A stretch of 56,025 nucleotides of DNA from Cohaesibacter celericrescens (GCF_002866925.1 NZ_PKUQ01000003.1:1-56025), one strand, 5' to 3'; positions 17,273 to 26,198 are shown, counted from the stretch's first letter. Numbers and translations: made by a program. The notes: a model not told the origin generated them from the letters alone.

Positions 17273-17296
17273 GTTTGATTGAAAATCCAATCAAAC
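17273..17296. promoter_or_regulatory. Inverted repeat in the dpaL/rpiR divergent promoter
   Basis: Arms GTTTGATTG and CAATCAAAC are perfect over 9 bases around a six-base spacer, 90 bases before dpaL. It is a plausible operator for a regulator of the catabolic operon; it does not match the 6-4-6 palindromes near the second RpiR gene. Confidence 0.5.
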
Positions 17297-17437
17297 AAAC
17301 AGTCGCGAAATTTTCATGCCGATACTCCCGCAAACCTGCTATGGCTCCAAATCTGAAACAATAGTAACGATATGTCAATATTGATTGATACACAAATTTC
17401 AAATACTGTAGAGGGAAATCAAATCCTCGAGGCGAAT

Positions 17438-18286
17438 ATGAACGACACCCGAGCCAAGTCCATCGAAGTCCGCATCCATGAAGAATATGATCATCTTCCT
17501 GAATCCGAACGCAAGCTTGCCGACGCTATTCTGGATTCTCCGGGCGACCTGAGCTCCTACACAGCGACCGAGCTGACATCTCTGGCAGGCGTCTCCAAAG
17601 CAGCTGGCACGCGCCTTTTCCGGCGTCTGGGTTTTGCCAGTTTCGATGAGGCAAAACAGCTTGCACGGGATCGAACCCACTGGGGATCACCGCTTTATCT
17701 GGAGCGCAAAAACCGGAAGAATGTTCTTCCAATTTCTGACTATCTCAATGAAGAGGCCAGCATTCTGAAGAACAGTCTGATGCGATTGAACGCCGAGGAC
17801 ATCGATACTGTATGTGAGAAGATCATCGCCGCCCGCAGAATCTTTCTTCTCGGCTACAGAAACAGCAATATGCTCGCCAACTATCTGCGCTGGCAATTGT
17901 TGCAATTTAGGGGAGATGTTCATCTGCTACCAACGGGAGGTGAGACAGTCGGTGAATTCACTGCCGATTTCTTGCCCGACGACTTGCTGATTGTCTTTGC
18001 GCTCAGACGTCGCCCAATTCGGCTAGACGCCATCATGAAAGCGGCCAAAGACAAAAAAATCCCTATATTGCTGTTCATTGACCCGACCGCACGGGGCCAA
18101 CCGGGTCTGGCAAACTGGACCTTCACGATCCATGTCGAAACCAGCTCCTCATTCGATAGCCTTTCAGGTGCCTTATCGGTCGCTCGCTATATCGCCATAG
18201 CGTCACTTAACCGAGCCGGTTCCCGGGGAAGGGTTCATCTTGAAGGCATCGAGCACCAGCATGAAGTGCTGGGGGAGTTCGAATAA
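17438..18286 (+). CDS. RpiR/MurR-family transcriptional regulator 1
   Basis: A 282-residue regulator with an N-terminal HTH_6 domain (LPESERKLADAILDSPGDLSSYTATELTSLAGVSKAAGTRLFRRLGF) and a C-terminal SIS domain (RIFLLGYRNSNMLANYLRWQL, about 145-165) that usually binds a phosphosugar or related small ligand. ATG at 17438 is preferred to 17372 because GAGG lies 8 bases before it and it aligns with the start of the second copy. Divergent from dpaL and upstream of a second paralogue, it is the likely controller of the catabolic operon. The shared segment WGSPLY after the HTH marks the two as one subfamily. Confidence 0.85.
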   Translation: MNDTRAKSIEVRIHEEYDHLPESERKLADAILDSPGDLSSYTATELTSLAGVSKAAGTRLFRRLGFASFDEAKQLARDRTHWGSPLYLERKNRKNVLPISDYLNEEASILKNSLMRLNAEDIDTVCEKIIAARRIFLLGYRNSNMLANYLRWQLLQFRGDVHLLPTGGETVGEFTADFLPDDLLIVFALRRRPIRLDAIMKAAKDKKIPILLFIDPTARGQPGLANWTFTIHVETSSSFDSLSGALSVARYIAIASLNRAGSRGRVHLEGIEHQHEVLGEFE

Positions 18287-18463
18287 CTCATCATCCATGC
18301 AAAAATTTGGGTTACACGATTTCCGCCTCCCTTCCTTGTCTTGCGCCAAACACATATTCTCATCACGGCCTAGAAGATGCCAGCCACAGTCTCATTCAAA
18401 CCGACGAACAGCTTTTCTTCCTTTGAAATTTTTGTCAAAAGTGATAGTTCTGCAAGCTGATTT

Positions 18464-18479
18464 TGAAAATTATTTTTCA
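18464..18479. promoter_or_regulatory. RpiR-type palindromic operator
   Basis: TGAAAA-TTAT-TTTTCA is a perfect 6-4-6 palindrome, ending 22 bases before the second RpiR start. The same layout occurs twice before the binding-protein gene (19411 and 19441). Confidence 0.6.
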
Positions 18480-18501
18480 TCGAAAGATAATGAAGGCAAA
18501 A

Positions 18502-19377
18502 ATGAGCGATCAGAAAAAACCCAAAACAATAGATATCAGAATCTCTGAAATCTACGACCAGTTGACCAATTCAGAGCGCAGACTGTCCAATGTCGTGATG
18601 GAATCCCAGAGCAACCTCGCCAGCTTTACAGCCGGTGAGCTGGCCGATAGAGCCAATGTTTCCAAGGCCACCGCCGCTCGATTCTTCAAGCGTTTGGGCT
18701 ATGCCAATTACAATGAAGTTCGTCGCATCAACCGCCAGACAGAAGACTGGGGCTCTCCTCTCTACGAGTTGACCGGCATTGGCACCAAACGCCTGTCACA
18801 GGGTGATTTCGGACTGCATATTGCGCAAGACCTCCAAAATTTAACACGCACAGCAGAAATGCTAGATGCAGAGAACCTCGCAGAAGCTATCGATAAACTG
18901 GTCAACGCAAAGCGAATTTGGTCGCTGGGCTTTCGCAATTCGACGGCATTGGCATTTTATGCCCGTGCCCTGCTCACCAATCTCAAACCAGATGTGCGCC
19001 TAATCCCGAGCGCTGGCATGTCTTTTGGCGAAGAGCTGGCGGGCATGAACGAAGACGACGCATTCCTCATTTTCGGCTTTCGCAGAAGACCGGCTCAATT
19101 GCGCGATGTAATGGAAGCTATCCATGCAGCAGGCCCCACAAGCATCCTGATTACGGACATGACCGCAAGCCGCACATCACAGCTAGCGACGATCACTTTG
19201 CGTTGTCATTGCAGAGGACACACCATGTTTGACAGCTATGCCACCCCGATGAGCCTGATCAATTACATCTGCTCCGGCGTGAGCCAGTCTCTTGGAGACC
19301 AGGCCGTACAGAGACTAAGAGAGATTGAGCAATTGCACGGCAAGCTGGATCAGCTGGACGCCTCGGTTACAGAATGA
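18502..19377 (+). CDS. RpiR/MurR-family transcriptional regulator 2
   Basis: A 291-residue paralogue of the preceding gene with the same HTH-SIS layout: NSERRLSNVVMESQSNLASFTAGELADRANVSKATAARFFKRLGY, then DWGSPLYEL, and a SIS core at RIWSLGFRNSTALAFYARALL. ATG at 18502 is chosen (GAAGG 5 bases upstream) over in-frame ATGs at 18490 and 18463, the latter lying on the palindrome. The two regulators could form a heteromer or answer to two intermediates. It is followed by 161 bases of A/T-rich promoter with two more palindromes and then the ABC importer. Confidence 0.85.
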   Translation: MSDQKKPKTIDIRISEIYDQLTNSERRLSNVVMESQSNLASFTAGELADRANVSKATAARFFKRLGYANYNEVRRINRQTEDWGSPLYELTGIGTKRLSQGDFGLHIAQDLQNLTRTAEMLDAENLAEAIDKLVNAKRIWSLGFRNSTALAFYARALLTNLKPDVRLIPSAGMSFGEELAGMNEDDAFLIFGFRRRPAQLRDVMEAIHAAGPTSILITDMTASRTSQLATITLRCHCRGHTMFDSYATPMSLINYICSGVSQSLGDQAVQRLREIEQLHGKLDQLDASVTE

Positions 19378-19410
19378 AAAGTGCATAAAACTTAATCAAT
19401 TGCCCAAAAT

Positions 19411-19456
19411 TGAAACAAATTTTTCATATTGATCTTTTTATGAAAAAGTATTTTAA
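19411..19456. promoter_or_regulatory. Tandem RpiR-type palindromes upstream of the importer
   Basis: TGAAAC-AAAT-TTTTCA (19411-19426) and TGAAAA-AGTA-TTTTAA (19441-19456) each differ from perfect 6-4-6 symmetry by one base. Their centres are 30 bases apart, close to three helical turns, which suits cooperative binding. Confidence 0.55.
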
Positions 19457-19538
19457 TTCAGGTGATCACTGTCAACGATGATCGACCTAACCAGAACAAG
19501 CAACACTCTCAACAAGAGTGACTTGAAAGGGAATTAAT

Positions 19539-20621
19539 ATGGCTTTTCATATCAATCGCCGCGACCTTATAAAGACCGTGGCTGCCGGTGCTGCATTGAG
19601 CGCACTATCTCCGATCAACCGTGTCATGGCGGCAACTGAAATATCCTGGATGACTTGGGAAAATTTGGCTAAGCCTGAATATCTCAAGGCATTCGTAGAT
19701 GCCAATAAAGGCATCGACATTGCAAAAACCTTCATTGGCACCGATGACGAACAGTTCGCTAAACTTCGCGCAGGCGGTGCCGATTCGGTCGACCTGATTA
19801 CCCCTGGTCTCGATAAAGTTGAATATTACGTTGAATCCGGTCTGCTGCAGCCGATCGATTTCGACAAGGTCTCAAACGGCAAATTGCTCTATGACGCCTT
19901 CAAGTCGTCCCCCTTGGGCAAGAAAGACGGCAACACCTACGGCATCCCGTTCTACTGGGGCATCAATCCGGTTGTATACCGCGCCGACCTGATGGATGAA
20001 GAACCCGATTGGTCCGTTTTCTTCGAAGGCGAAAAATACAAGGGCAAGCTTGCCATGCGCGATTATGCGCTGGAAGGCATCATGATTGCCGCCATGTATC
20101 TGGGTATTCCGCGCGAAGAAATGTTTGTCATGGATGACAAACAACTGGCTGAAATCAAGAAGGTTCTTATGGCGCAGAAAAAACTCCTGCGTACCTATTG
20201 GAATTCCATTTCTGATTTAACCAACCTGTTTGCCTCTGGCGAGGTCGTCTGTGCCTTCTCATGGGTGCCCCCTTACTATGACCTCAAGGCTCGCGGTCTG
20301 GACATGGGTATGGCGAAACCGAAACAGGGCGTTATAGGCTGGTGCGACACGCTCGCGATTCCTGCTGGTGTTGAAGGCGAGAAGCTGGATGCCGTCTTTG
20401 AACTGGTTAACTATCTGCTTGGACCGGATTATGGCAAGGAACTGGCTGTTGGCGGCCCTTACGCGCAAAGCACCTCTTCCGCACGTGACCTGATTTCTGA
20501 TGAACAGAAAGACAAAATCTTCATCAGTGACCTTGAGGTCATGGACTCATTCGTCTGGAAACAAAACCCGCCTCGCTACAATGAGTGGGTTGCTCTCTGG
20601 AACGAAGTCAAAGCTAGCTAA
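19539..20621 (+). CDS. PotD-like periplasmic binding protein (polyamine-type ABC)
   Basis: A 360-residue binding protein of the spermidine/putrescine (PotD, family 1 SBP_8) group. The N-terminus is a twin-arginine signal (NRRDLIKTVAAGAALSAL), cleaved near VMAA. Typical segments are WMTWENLAKPEYLKAF, DLITPGLDKVEYYVESGLLQPID, GIPFYWGINPVVYR and NPPRYNEWVALWNEV at the C-terminus. Family members bind polyamines or compact cationic or zwitterionic compounds. In this setting a diaminopropionate derivative, ureido-amino acid or hydantoin is a reasonable ligand (inference). AAGGGAATTAAT lies directly before the ATG. Confidence 0.85.
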   Translation: MAFHINRRDLIKTVAAGAALSALSPINRVMAATEISWMTWENLAKPEYLKAFVDANKGIDIAKTFIGTDDEQFAKLRAGGADSVDLITPGLDKVEYYVESGLLQPIDFDKVSNGKLLYDAFKSSPLGKKDGNTYGIPFYWGINPVVYRADLMDEEPDWSVFFEGEKYKGKLAMRDYALEGIMIAAMYLGIPREEMFVMDDKQLAEIKKVLMAQKKLLRTYWNSISDLTNLFASGEVVCAFSWVPPYYDLKARGLDMGMAKPKQGVIGWCDTLAIPAGVEGEKLDAVFELVNYLLGPDYGKELAVGGPYAQSTSSARDLISDEQKDKIFISDLEVMDSFVWKQNPPRYNEWVALWNEVKAS

Positions 20622-20660
20622 ATCCAAATAATACTTTCCGCATTTTGCAAGGCATCTGAA

Positions 20661-21737
20661 ATGAATAAGAAAACCCCTCCTCTGTTAACGGGGATCGCGG
20701 TTCACAAGGAATATGGTCCCGTGCATGCCGTTCGCGGCATAGATTTCACTATCGAGTCAAATACTTACGTGACACTCTTAGGGCCTTCAGGATGCGGAAA
20801 GACCTCTCTTCTACGCATGATCGGAGGGTTTGAAGATATTTCCTCCGGCATGATTGAATTGGATGGGCAGTCTCTGGCTGGCACCCCAGCAAACCAGCGC
20901 CCCATCAACACCGTTTTTCAAAGCTATGCGCTCTTCCCTCATCTCTCCGTCAAGGAAAATGTCGCATTCGGCCTTGCTTACCGCAATATGTCCAAGGACG
21001 AGATGGAGAAAAAAGCTGAAGCGGCGCTTTCCATGGTGCAGATGCTGGAAATGGCTGATCGACGTCCGCGTCAACTGTCCGGCGGTCAACAGCAGCGCGT
21101 CGCATTTGCCCGCGCGATTGCCAATGAACCACGAATCTTATTGCTGGACGAACCACTTTCGGCTCTTGATCGCCGCATGCGCAAAGATATGCAGATTGAA
21201 CTGAAAGATTTGCAGCGGCGGCTTGGCACGACCTTTTTGCATGTCACCCACGACCAGGAAGAAGCCTTTGCGCTCTCCGATCATATCATGGTGATGAAGG
21301 ATGGTGAAATCGAGCAGCAAGGCACCCCAACAGAGATTTATCGTCATCCCGCGACCGCCTATGTCGCTGACTTCATCGGTGGAGCCAATCTCGTTCAAGG
21401 TAAAATCACGGCTCTCGCCCCCGATAACAACGCAGTCATCGAAACCGCTGTCGGCACGTTTACCGCTCCAGCTTTGCCTAACTTGAAAGCTGGTGACAAG
21501 GCAGCCCTTGTGCTGCGTCCGGAACTGATGTCCCTGTCATCATCGGAAGGCATCCCCGCCAAAGTAACCCACACCGTATTCCGTGGTGCCGAATGGCTTA
21601 TCGAAACCCGCCTTGCCGATGGCACTGAGCTTAACCTGATGCTTCAGGATGTCGAACCGCCAGCACTGGATAGCAATACAACCCTCGCCTTTGACCTGGA
21701 TCGCGCATGGATCACGGCTTCGAAAGGAACGGAATAG
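20661..21737 (+). CDS. PotA-like ABC transporter ATP-binding protein
   Basis: A 358-residue ATPase with Walker A GPSGCGKTS (about 38-46), signature LSGGQQQRV, Walker B ILLLDEPLSALD and H-loop THDQEEAFALSD. The C-terminal TOBE-like domain (ALVLRPELMSL) fits the PotA/PotG class. It is second in the importer operon, 39 bases after the binding-protein stop. It powers the two PotB/PotC-like permeases encoded next. Confidence 0.92.
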   Translation: MNKKTPPLLTGIAVHKEYGPVHAVRGIDFTIESNTYVTLLGPSGCGKTSLLRMIGGFEDISSGMIELDGQSLAGTPANQRPINTVFQSYALFPHLSVKENVAFGLAYRNMSKDEMEKKAEAALSMVQMLEMADRRPRQLSGGQQQRVAFARAIANEPRILLLDEPLSALDRRMRKDMQIELKDLQRRLGTTFLHVTHDQEEAFALSDHIMVMKDGEIEQQGTPTEIYRHPATAYVADFIGGANLVQGKITALAPDNNAVIETAVGTFTAPALPNLKAGDKAALVLRPELMSLSSSEGIPAKVTHTVFRGAEWLIETRLADGTELNLMLQDVEPPALDSNTTLAFDLDRAWITASKGTE

Positions 21738-21739
21738 CC

Positions 21740-22609
21740 ATGAGAAGCACAACTATCGGCAATTCTTTATCGGTTCCGGTTTTTGCAGCAATTACCGCCC
21801 TATGCATCGCCCCTCTGGTCATTCTGTTTGTTTATTCCTTTTTCTCAGTAAACTTCGTGGCCATCATCAAGGACCCATCCTTCAAGAATTACATTCGGAT
21901 CGCAGGCAGCAGCACTTATCGCTGGTTGATTTTCAAGGCTTTTCTGTCCGGTGCAGGCATTGCCACGGTCACCGCAATCATCGGCTATCCAGTGGCTTGG
22001 TTTATCGCCAAGCGCGTGACCGTCTACAAATCGGCACTTCTAACGCTGCTGCTCGTGCCCCTTTACACTGGAGATTTGGTGCGTATTTTTGCCTGGCGTA
22101 TCTTGCTTGGCGCAGAAGGCGTGCTCAATAGTCTTCTCATTTGGATGGGGTTGGTGGAGAAGCCCATCAGTGCCTTGCTATTCTCTCCATTGGCCACCCA
22201 TATCGTGCTTGCCTATAATTACTTGCCCTTTATGGTCATCGGTCTCTGGCTCGCGTTCGAGGCTTTGGACGACCGTCTGCTTGAAGCAGCCCAAGATCTG
22301 GGTGCCGGTTCGCGCAGTGCCTTTCTACGGGTCACCATGCCTCTCACCATGCCCGGCCTCATCGCCGGAAGCTTGATGGTTTTTGTCATGGTCGTTGGGG
22401 ATTACCTGACGCCTCAACTGCTTGGCGGTGCCTCTGGCATTACCATCATCAGCGCCATCAACGATCTTTTTGGGACCGCTTTCGACTGGCCTCTGGGCTC
22501 GGCCATCGCGTGGACCATGTTGACCATTCTTGCCCTGTTCTTCGCGCTTGCCGCCATTGTCATCAGTCGCTCTACGCTGGGCAAGGCGCTCGTGGGAGGT
22601 GAAGCATGA
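21740..22609 (+). CDS. PotB-like ABC transporter permease
   Basis: A 289-residue inner-membrane permease with six hydrophobic segments. The EAA-type coupling loop is RLLEAAQDLGAGSRSAFLRVTMPL (about 187-210), typical of polyamine-type permeases (AA.DLGA). ATG at 21740 is favoured: it follows the PotA-like stop by two bases, has GGAA 6 bases upstream and yields a normal N-terminus. An earlier in-frame ATG (21707) overlaps the previous gene. Confidence 0.9.
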   Translation: MRSTTIGNSLSVPVFAAITALCIAPLVILFVYSFFSVNFVAIIKDPSFKNYIRIAGSSTYRWLIFKAFLSGAGIATVTAIIGYPVAWFIAKRVTVYKSALLTLLLVPLYTGDLVRIFAWRILLGAEGVLNSLLIWMGLVEKPISALLFSPLATHIVLAYNYLPFMVIGLWLAFEALDDRLLEAAQDLGAGSRSAFLRVTMPLTMPGLIAGSLMVFVMVVGDYLTPQLLGGASGITIISAINDLFGTAFDWPLGSAIAWTMLTILALFFALAAIVISRSTLGKALVGGEA

Positions 22610-23388
22610 TTAGTCGAAAACAGACAATTCTTGCCTATGGCTGGATCTGGCTTGTCTATATCCTGATGTATCTGCCCATTGCCATCATCGCAGTCTTCTC
22701 CTTCAACGCCTCTGAAATCATAGCTTTCCCCCTTCAAGGCTTCACCACCGACTGGTATGCTCAGGCCTTGACCGATACGCGTCTGCTGGGGGGCTTGAAA
22801 CTAACTTTTCTCGTTGCAATCCCCACAGCGCTCTTTGCGACCATTTTGGGTGCTATGGCTGCGTTGGCGCTGACCCGTTACCCCATGCGCTATCGCTTCC
22901 TTCTGCTCATCTTCGTTCTCATGCCCTTTCTCATCCCGAAGGTCATTCTGGCACTTGCCCAGCTCATCCTTCTGGCAGATCTCGGTATCGGACGCAGCCT
23001 ATGGACCATCATTGCAGGGCAAACCATCGTCATCCTGCCCTTCACAACGCTGGTCAACGCCTCGGTCCTGATGCGCATCGACAAGCGCCTTGAAGAAGCC
23101 GCTTTCGATCTTGGTGCCGGACATTTTTCTGCCTTCTGGCGGGTCACCCTGCCTCTGATGAAAAACGGTCTGATGGCCTCATGGTTCATCGCCTTTGTGC
23201 TGTCCTCTGCCGAATATGTTTTGACATCCTTCCTCAGCGGACGAGAACAACCGCTCTCCATTCTGGTCGCATCAGATTTTCGTTTCAACGTGTCTCCTGC
23301 GCTGGACTCCATCGCGCTTATGCTGGTCGTTGCCAATATCGCGCTCATCGGCCTTGGCGAGTTCATTCGCCGAAGAGCACAAAAATAA
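22606..23388 (+). CDS. PotC-like ABC transporter permease
   Basis: A 260-residue permease with six membrane segments. The coupling motif RLEEAAFDLGAGHFSAFWRVTLPL matches PotC, and the N-terminal AVFSFNASEIIAFPLQGFTTDWY is the signature of this branch (FNxS..... W.GF...WY). It begins with an ATGA overlap with the PotB-like gene. Confidence 0.9.
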   Translation: MISRKQTILAYGWIWLVYILMYLPIAIIAVFSFNASEIIAFPLQGFTTDWYAQALTDTRLLGGLKLTFLVAIPTALFATILGAMAALALTRYPMRYRFLLLIFVLMPFLIPKVILALAQLILLADLGIGRSLWTIIAGQTIVILPFTTLVNASVLMRIDKRLEEAAFDLGAGHFSAFWRVTLPLMKNGLMASWFIAFVLSSAEYVLTSFLSGREQPLSILVASDFRFNVSPALDSIALMLVVANIALIGLGEFIRRRAQK

Positions 23389-23406
23389 TTTAGAAAGGGC
23401 TATCTC

Positions 23407-24822
23407 ATGGCTGATTTTGACTTGTTGATCCGGGGCGGCACATGCGTCACGGCGGCTGACACCTTTTCTGCCGATGTCGCCATTAAGGATGGGGTCATCG
23501 CCGCGACGGGCAGGGAATTGGGCTCTGCTGACAAGGAGATCGACGCCTCGGGCTTGCTGGTCATGCCCGGCGGCATTGATAGTCACGTTCATCTGGCCCA
23601 ACCCTCTGCCTCGGGCACACCGCAGATGGCGGATGGTTTCGAAACCGGCACGCGCTCGGCAATTGCTGGTGGGACGACAACCGTTATTCCTTTCGCCCAA
23701 CAACCCCGTGGTGTCGGCCTGCGAGAAACCCTTGAGTCCTACCACGAAAAGGCGCGAGGTCAGGCCTATTGTGATTACGGCTTCCATCTGATCATCACAG
23801 ATCCGACTCCACAGGTTCTTGGACAGGAATTACCCGCTCTGGTCAAAGACGGCTACACATCTTTCAAGGTCTTTATGACTTATGACGATATGGTACTGAA
23901 TGACAGGGAACTGCTGGAAGTCTTCGATTGCGCCAAAGATTGCAAGGCATTGGTCATGGTCCATTGCGAAGGCTACGATGCCATTCGCTTCATGACTGAA
24001 AGACTGGAGCGCCAAGGCAAAACTGAGCCTTACTATCATGGCGTTTCACGCCCGCAGATTGTCGAGCGAGAAGCGGCCCATCGCGCCATCAGTCACGCCC
24101 AATTGATCGATGTGCCCATCATGATTGTACATGTCTCTGGCAGGGAAGCGATGGAGCAGATCCGCTGGGCTCAGCAAAAGGGCATCAAGATTTTCGGAGA
24201 AACCTGCACCCAGTATATTGCCCTCACAGCCGATGATATGAAGGGCTTCAACATGGACGGAAGCGGTAGCAAATATGTATGCTCGCCTCCCCCTCGTGAC
24301 CATGAAAGCTGGGATGCCATCTGGGAAGGTATCCGCGGAGGCGTGTTCCAAACATTCTCATCTGATCACTGCCCGTTCTTTTACGATGGACCGCAAGGTA
24401 AAATGACAGGCAAGGCAAAGGCGTCCTTCCGCTGGGTGCCGAACGGATTGCCAGGCGTTGAAAACCGCATGCAAGTCTTTTTTTCAGAGGGTGTCAGCAA
24501 AGGGCGGATCACACTCAATGAGTTTGTGGCCCTTACCTCGACCAACCACGCCAAAATGTATGGCCTGTATCCGAAGAAGGGGTCCATTGCACCGGGCTTT
24601 GACGCCGACATTGTGCTCTGGGATCCGAACAGAGAGGAAGTCATAACGCAAAGTGCCATGCATCATGCTGCAGACTACACTCCCTATGAAGGACAAAAAA
24701 TCAAAGGGTGGCCAGTCATGACATTGCTGCGCGGCAAAAAGGTTTGCGAAGAAGGCAAGATCACAGGCGAAGTCGGCGACGGGACTTTTCTCAAGCGAGA
24801 TTATTCGGCCTTTGTCTCTTAA
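23407..24822 (+). CDS. D-hydantoinase / dihydropyrimidinase
   Basis: A 471-residue cyclic amidohydrolase that opens hydantoins or dihydropyrimidines to N-carbamoyl amino acids. Metal and catalytic sites are visible: HxH in GIDSHVHLAQP (about 57-67), carboxylated Lys in YTSFKVFMTYDDM (about 155), His in MVHCEGYD, His in IVHVSGREA and Asp in FSSDHCPFF. Length and motifs match bacterial D-hydantoinases (about 460) and E. coli HyuA. It ends the importer operon, so uptake and ring opening are co-expressed; the carbamoylases that take the product lie in the divergent operon. AAAGGG lies 8 bases before the ATG. The gene ends about 35 bases before IS debris. Confidence 0.92.
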   Translation: MADFDLLIRGGTCVTAADTFSADVAIKDGVIAATGRELGSADKEIDASGLLVMPGGIDSHVHLAQPSASGTPQMADGFETGTRSAIAGGTTTVIPFAQQPRGVGLRETLESYHEKARGQAYCDYGFHLIITDPTPQVLGQELPALVKDGYTSFKVFMTYDDMVLNDRELLEVFDCAKDCKALVMVHCEGYDAIRFMTERLERQGKTEPYYHGVSRPQIVEREAAHRAISHAQLIDVPIMIVHVSGREAMEQIRWAQQKGIKIFGETCTQYIALTADDMKGFNMDGSGSKYVCSPPPRDHESWDAIWEGIRGGVFQTFSSDHCPFFYDGPQGKMTGKAKASFRWVPNGLPGVENRMQVFFSEGVSKGRITLNEFVALTSTNHAKMYGLYPKKGSIAPGFDADIVLWDPNREEVITQSAMHHAADYTPYEGQKIKGWPVMTLLRGKKVCEEGKITGEVGDGTFLKRDYSAFVS

Positions 24823-24854
24823 CCACCCGAATTGAAACATTGTAACCGTACCGA

Positions 24855-25170
24855 GTGAAATTATGCCGCACAAACTCCTCGCCAACTTGCAAGAGGGCAC
24901 TGTCAGAGGAAAATCTTGAATACTTAAATTGGCTTTGGGTCCACGTGGAAGGATCTAGAAAACCGTTAAAGCTCAATGGCGATGGAGTTTCGATTAGGCA
25001 TTCGAGCCAAGTAAAGAATTTTCCTCTGACACTACCGAAATCGAACACAAAGCATCACCGCAAGGCGAATGATCTCTGAGCTGGTTTTGAAATAGCGAAA
25101 AAGGGGGGGTGTCATCCTACGAAGATAAGTCACCGCACTGCCCGCCTCAAGCAATTTACTCTGACCTTAC
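24855..25170 (-). mobile_element. Scrambled IS6-family remnant with both ends
   Basis: The left piece (about 24858-24895, ATTATGCCGCACAAAC and onward) matches the C-terminal end of the IS at 11530-11573. The right piece (25035-25165, ATCGAACACAAAGCATCACC and onward) matches its N-terminal end at 12195-12310. The whole transposase core is missing and a short inverted-repeat element occupies the gap. It marks the right edge of the hydantoin island, as the IS at 11487-12330 marks the left. The following 25170-25340 holds no gene that I can support. Confidence 0.7.
24896..25036. repeat. MITE-like element with terminal inverted repeats
   Basis: GGCACTGTCAGAGGAAAAT at the left end is mirrored by ATTTTCCTCTGACACTACC at the right end: 19-base arms with two differences and about 140 bases overall. 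The ends resemble the IS6 copies in this window (GCGCTGTCAGACAAA), so it may be a non-autonomous relative. It carries no coding capacity. Confidence 0.6.
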
Positions 25171-25340
25171 TACGATAGATCATCAGAGTGGCGGGAAGCT
25201 ATCTGCAATGGCAGCTTGGCTCACAACTGCCCCACGGTTTTCCATGCTCTCGCGGCATGATTCCGGTCTGTCGAAAACGCCCGGCATTAATCCTGACGGA
25301 TGCTTTTTCGTCAGCGCAAAATGAAAAGTGACCAGCAGCG

Positions 25341-26084
25341 TTATTCGTCTTCATCAGCATATAACTGTCTGAGCGCATTGATATTGACGATTAGAATTTT
25401 ACCGTACTTAGCATCTATCCATCCTAATTTTTCCCACGCGACCAACCGTTTGTTGATAGTTTGGCGGGTCGTGTTAATAATTGTCGCCAGATCGTCCTGT
25501 GTCAGATAGAGATTGATCAGAACTCCCCGTTCGTGCGGCTCACCATATCCCTCAGATAGACTCACTAGCCGCTTTGCCAAGCGTGCAGACACCGATAAAA
25601 GTGTGCTGTCATGCAGCATGGCGAAGGCATTGCGTACCACTTTACACAGCAGTAACGCCAGAAATCGATTAAAAATCGGGTAACTTTGCAGAAGGTGTTC
25701 TACATCGCAGGGTTTGAGTGTCAGGAGTGTGGTTTTACCGATCGCCCTGGCGTCGTGGGTACGGAGGGATTTATCGATCATGCCAATTTCGCCGAACCAG
25801 TTGCCAGGCGAAAGATAGCGGAAAATACATTCTCTGCCGTCGGCAGAGACTGTACTTGCCTTTACGGAACCGGTGATGACCGCATAGATGCCAAGCGATT
25901 CATCACCGCGATAGTGAATGATTTCGCCATTCTCGTATTGATACAAATTGGCGCGGGACATAATCTGTTCAATGAGATAGTCCGGTAGTGCTCGAAACCA
26001 ACTGCTACCAAGTAGAATATGGTTGATCTCTTCCGACGAAATGACGAGGTTATGTGACGGTACTTCGGTCAATATCTTAACCAT
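25341..26084 (-). CDS. Crp/Fnr-family transcriptional regulator
   Basis: A 247-residue regulator. A cyclic-nucleotide-binding-fold beta domain (YENGEIIHYRGDESLGIYAVITGSVKAS, then FRYLSPGNWFGEIGMID) is followed by a dimerization helix and a winged HTH (LTQDDLATIINTTRQTINKRLVAWEKLGWI). No Fe-S cysteine cluster is seen, so it is a CRP-like rather than FNR-like member. ATG at 26084 is chosen because CAGGAG lies 8 bases upstream; the longer frame to 26177 reaches into the ruined MFS gene. It lies downstream of an acid-sugar dehydratase and transporter on the same strand, and probably regulated them. Codon use looks enterobacterial, unlike the flanks. Confidence 0.85.
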   Translation of the reverse strand: MVKILTEVPSHNLVISSEEINHILLGSSWFRALPDYLIEQIMSRANLYQYENGEIIHYRGDESLGIYAVITGSVKASTVSADGRECIFRYLSPGNWFGEIGMIDKSLRTHDARAIGKTTLLTLKPCDVEHLLQSYPIFNRFLALLLCKVVRNAFAMLHDSTLLSVSARLAKRLVSLSEGYGEPHERGVLINLYLTQDDLATIINTTRQTINKRLVAWEKLGWIDAKYGKILIVNINALRQLYADEDE

Positions 26085-26198
26085 CGTTGTGGCTCCTGAG
26101 GACGTTTGTTGTCGTAGCACTGTATCATTTGCTATGAACAAATTGGCGCAGATATTTTCCCTCACTGTCCGATTCATTATGGGGTGCTGGCGGAGTAT

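Noticed and set aside
24791..25048. 85-residue minus-strand frame across the hydantoinase end and the inverted-repeat element
   Set aside because: It only strings together IS C-terminal coding debris and the MITE-like sequence.
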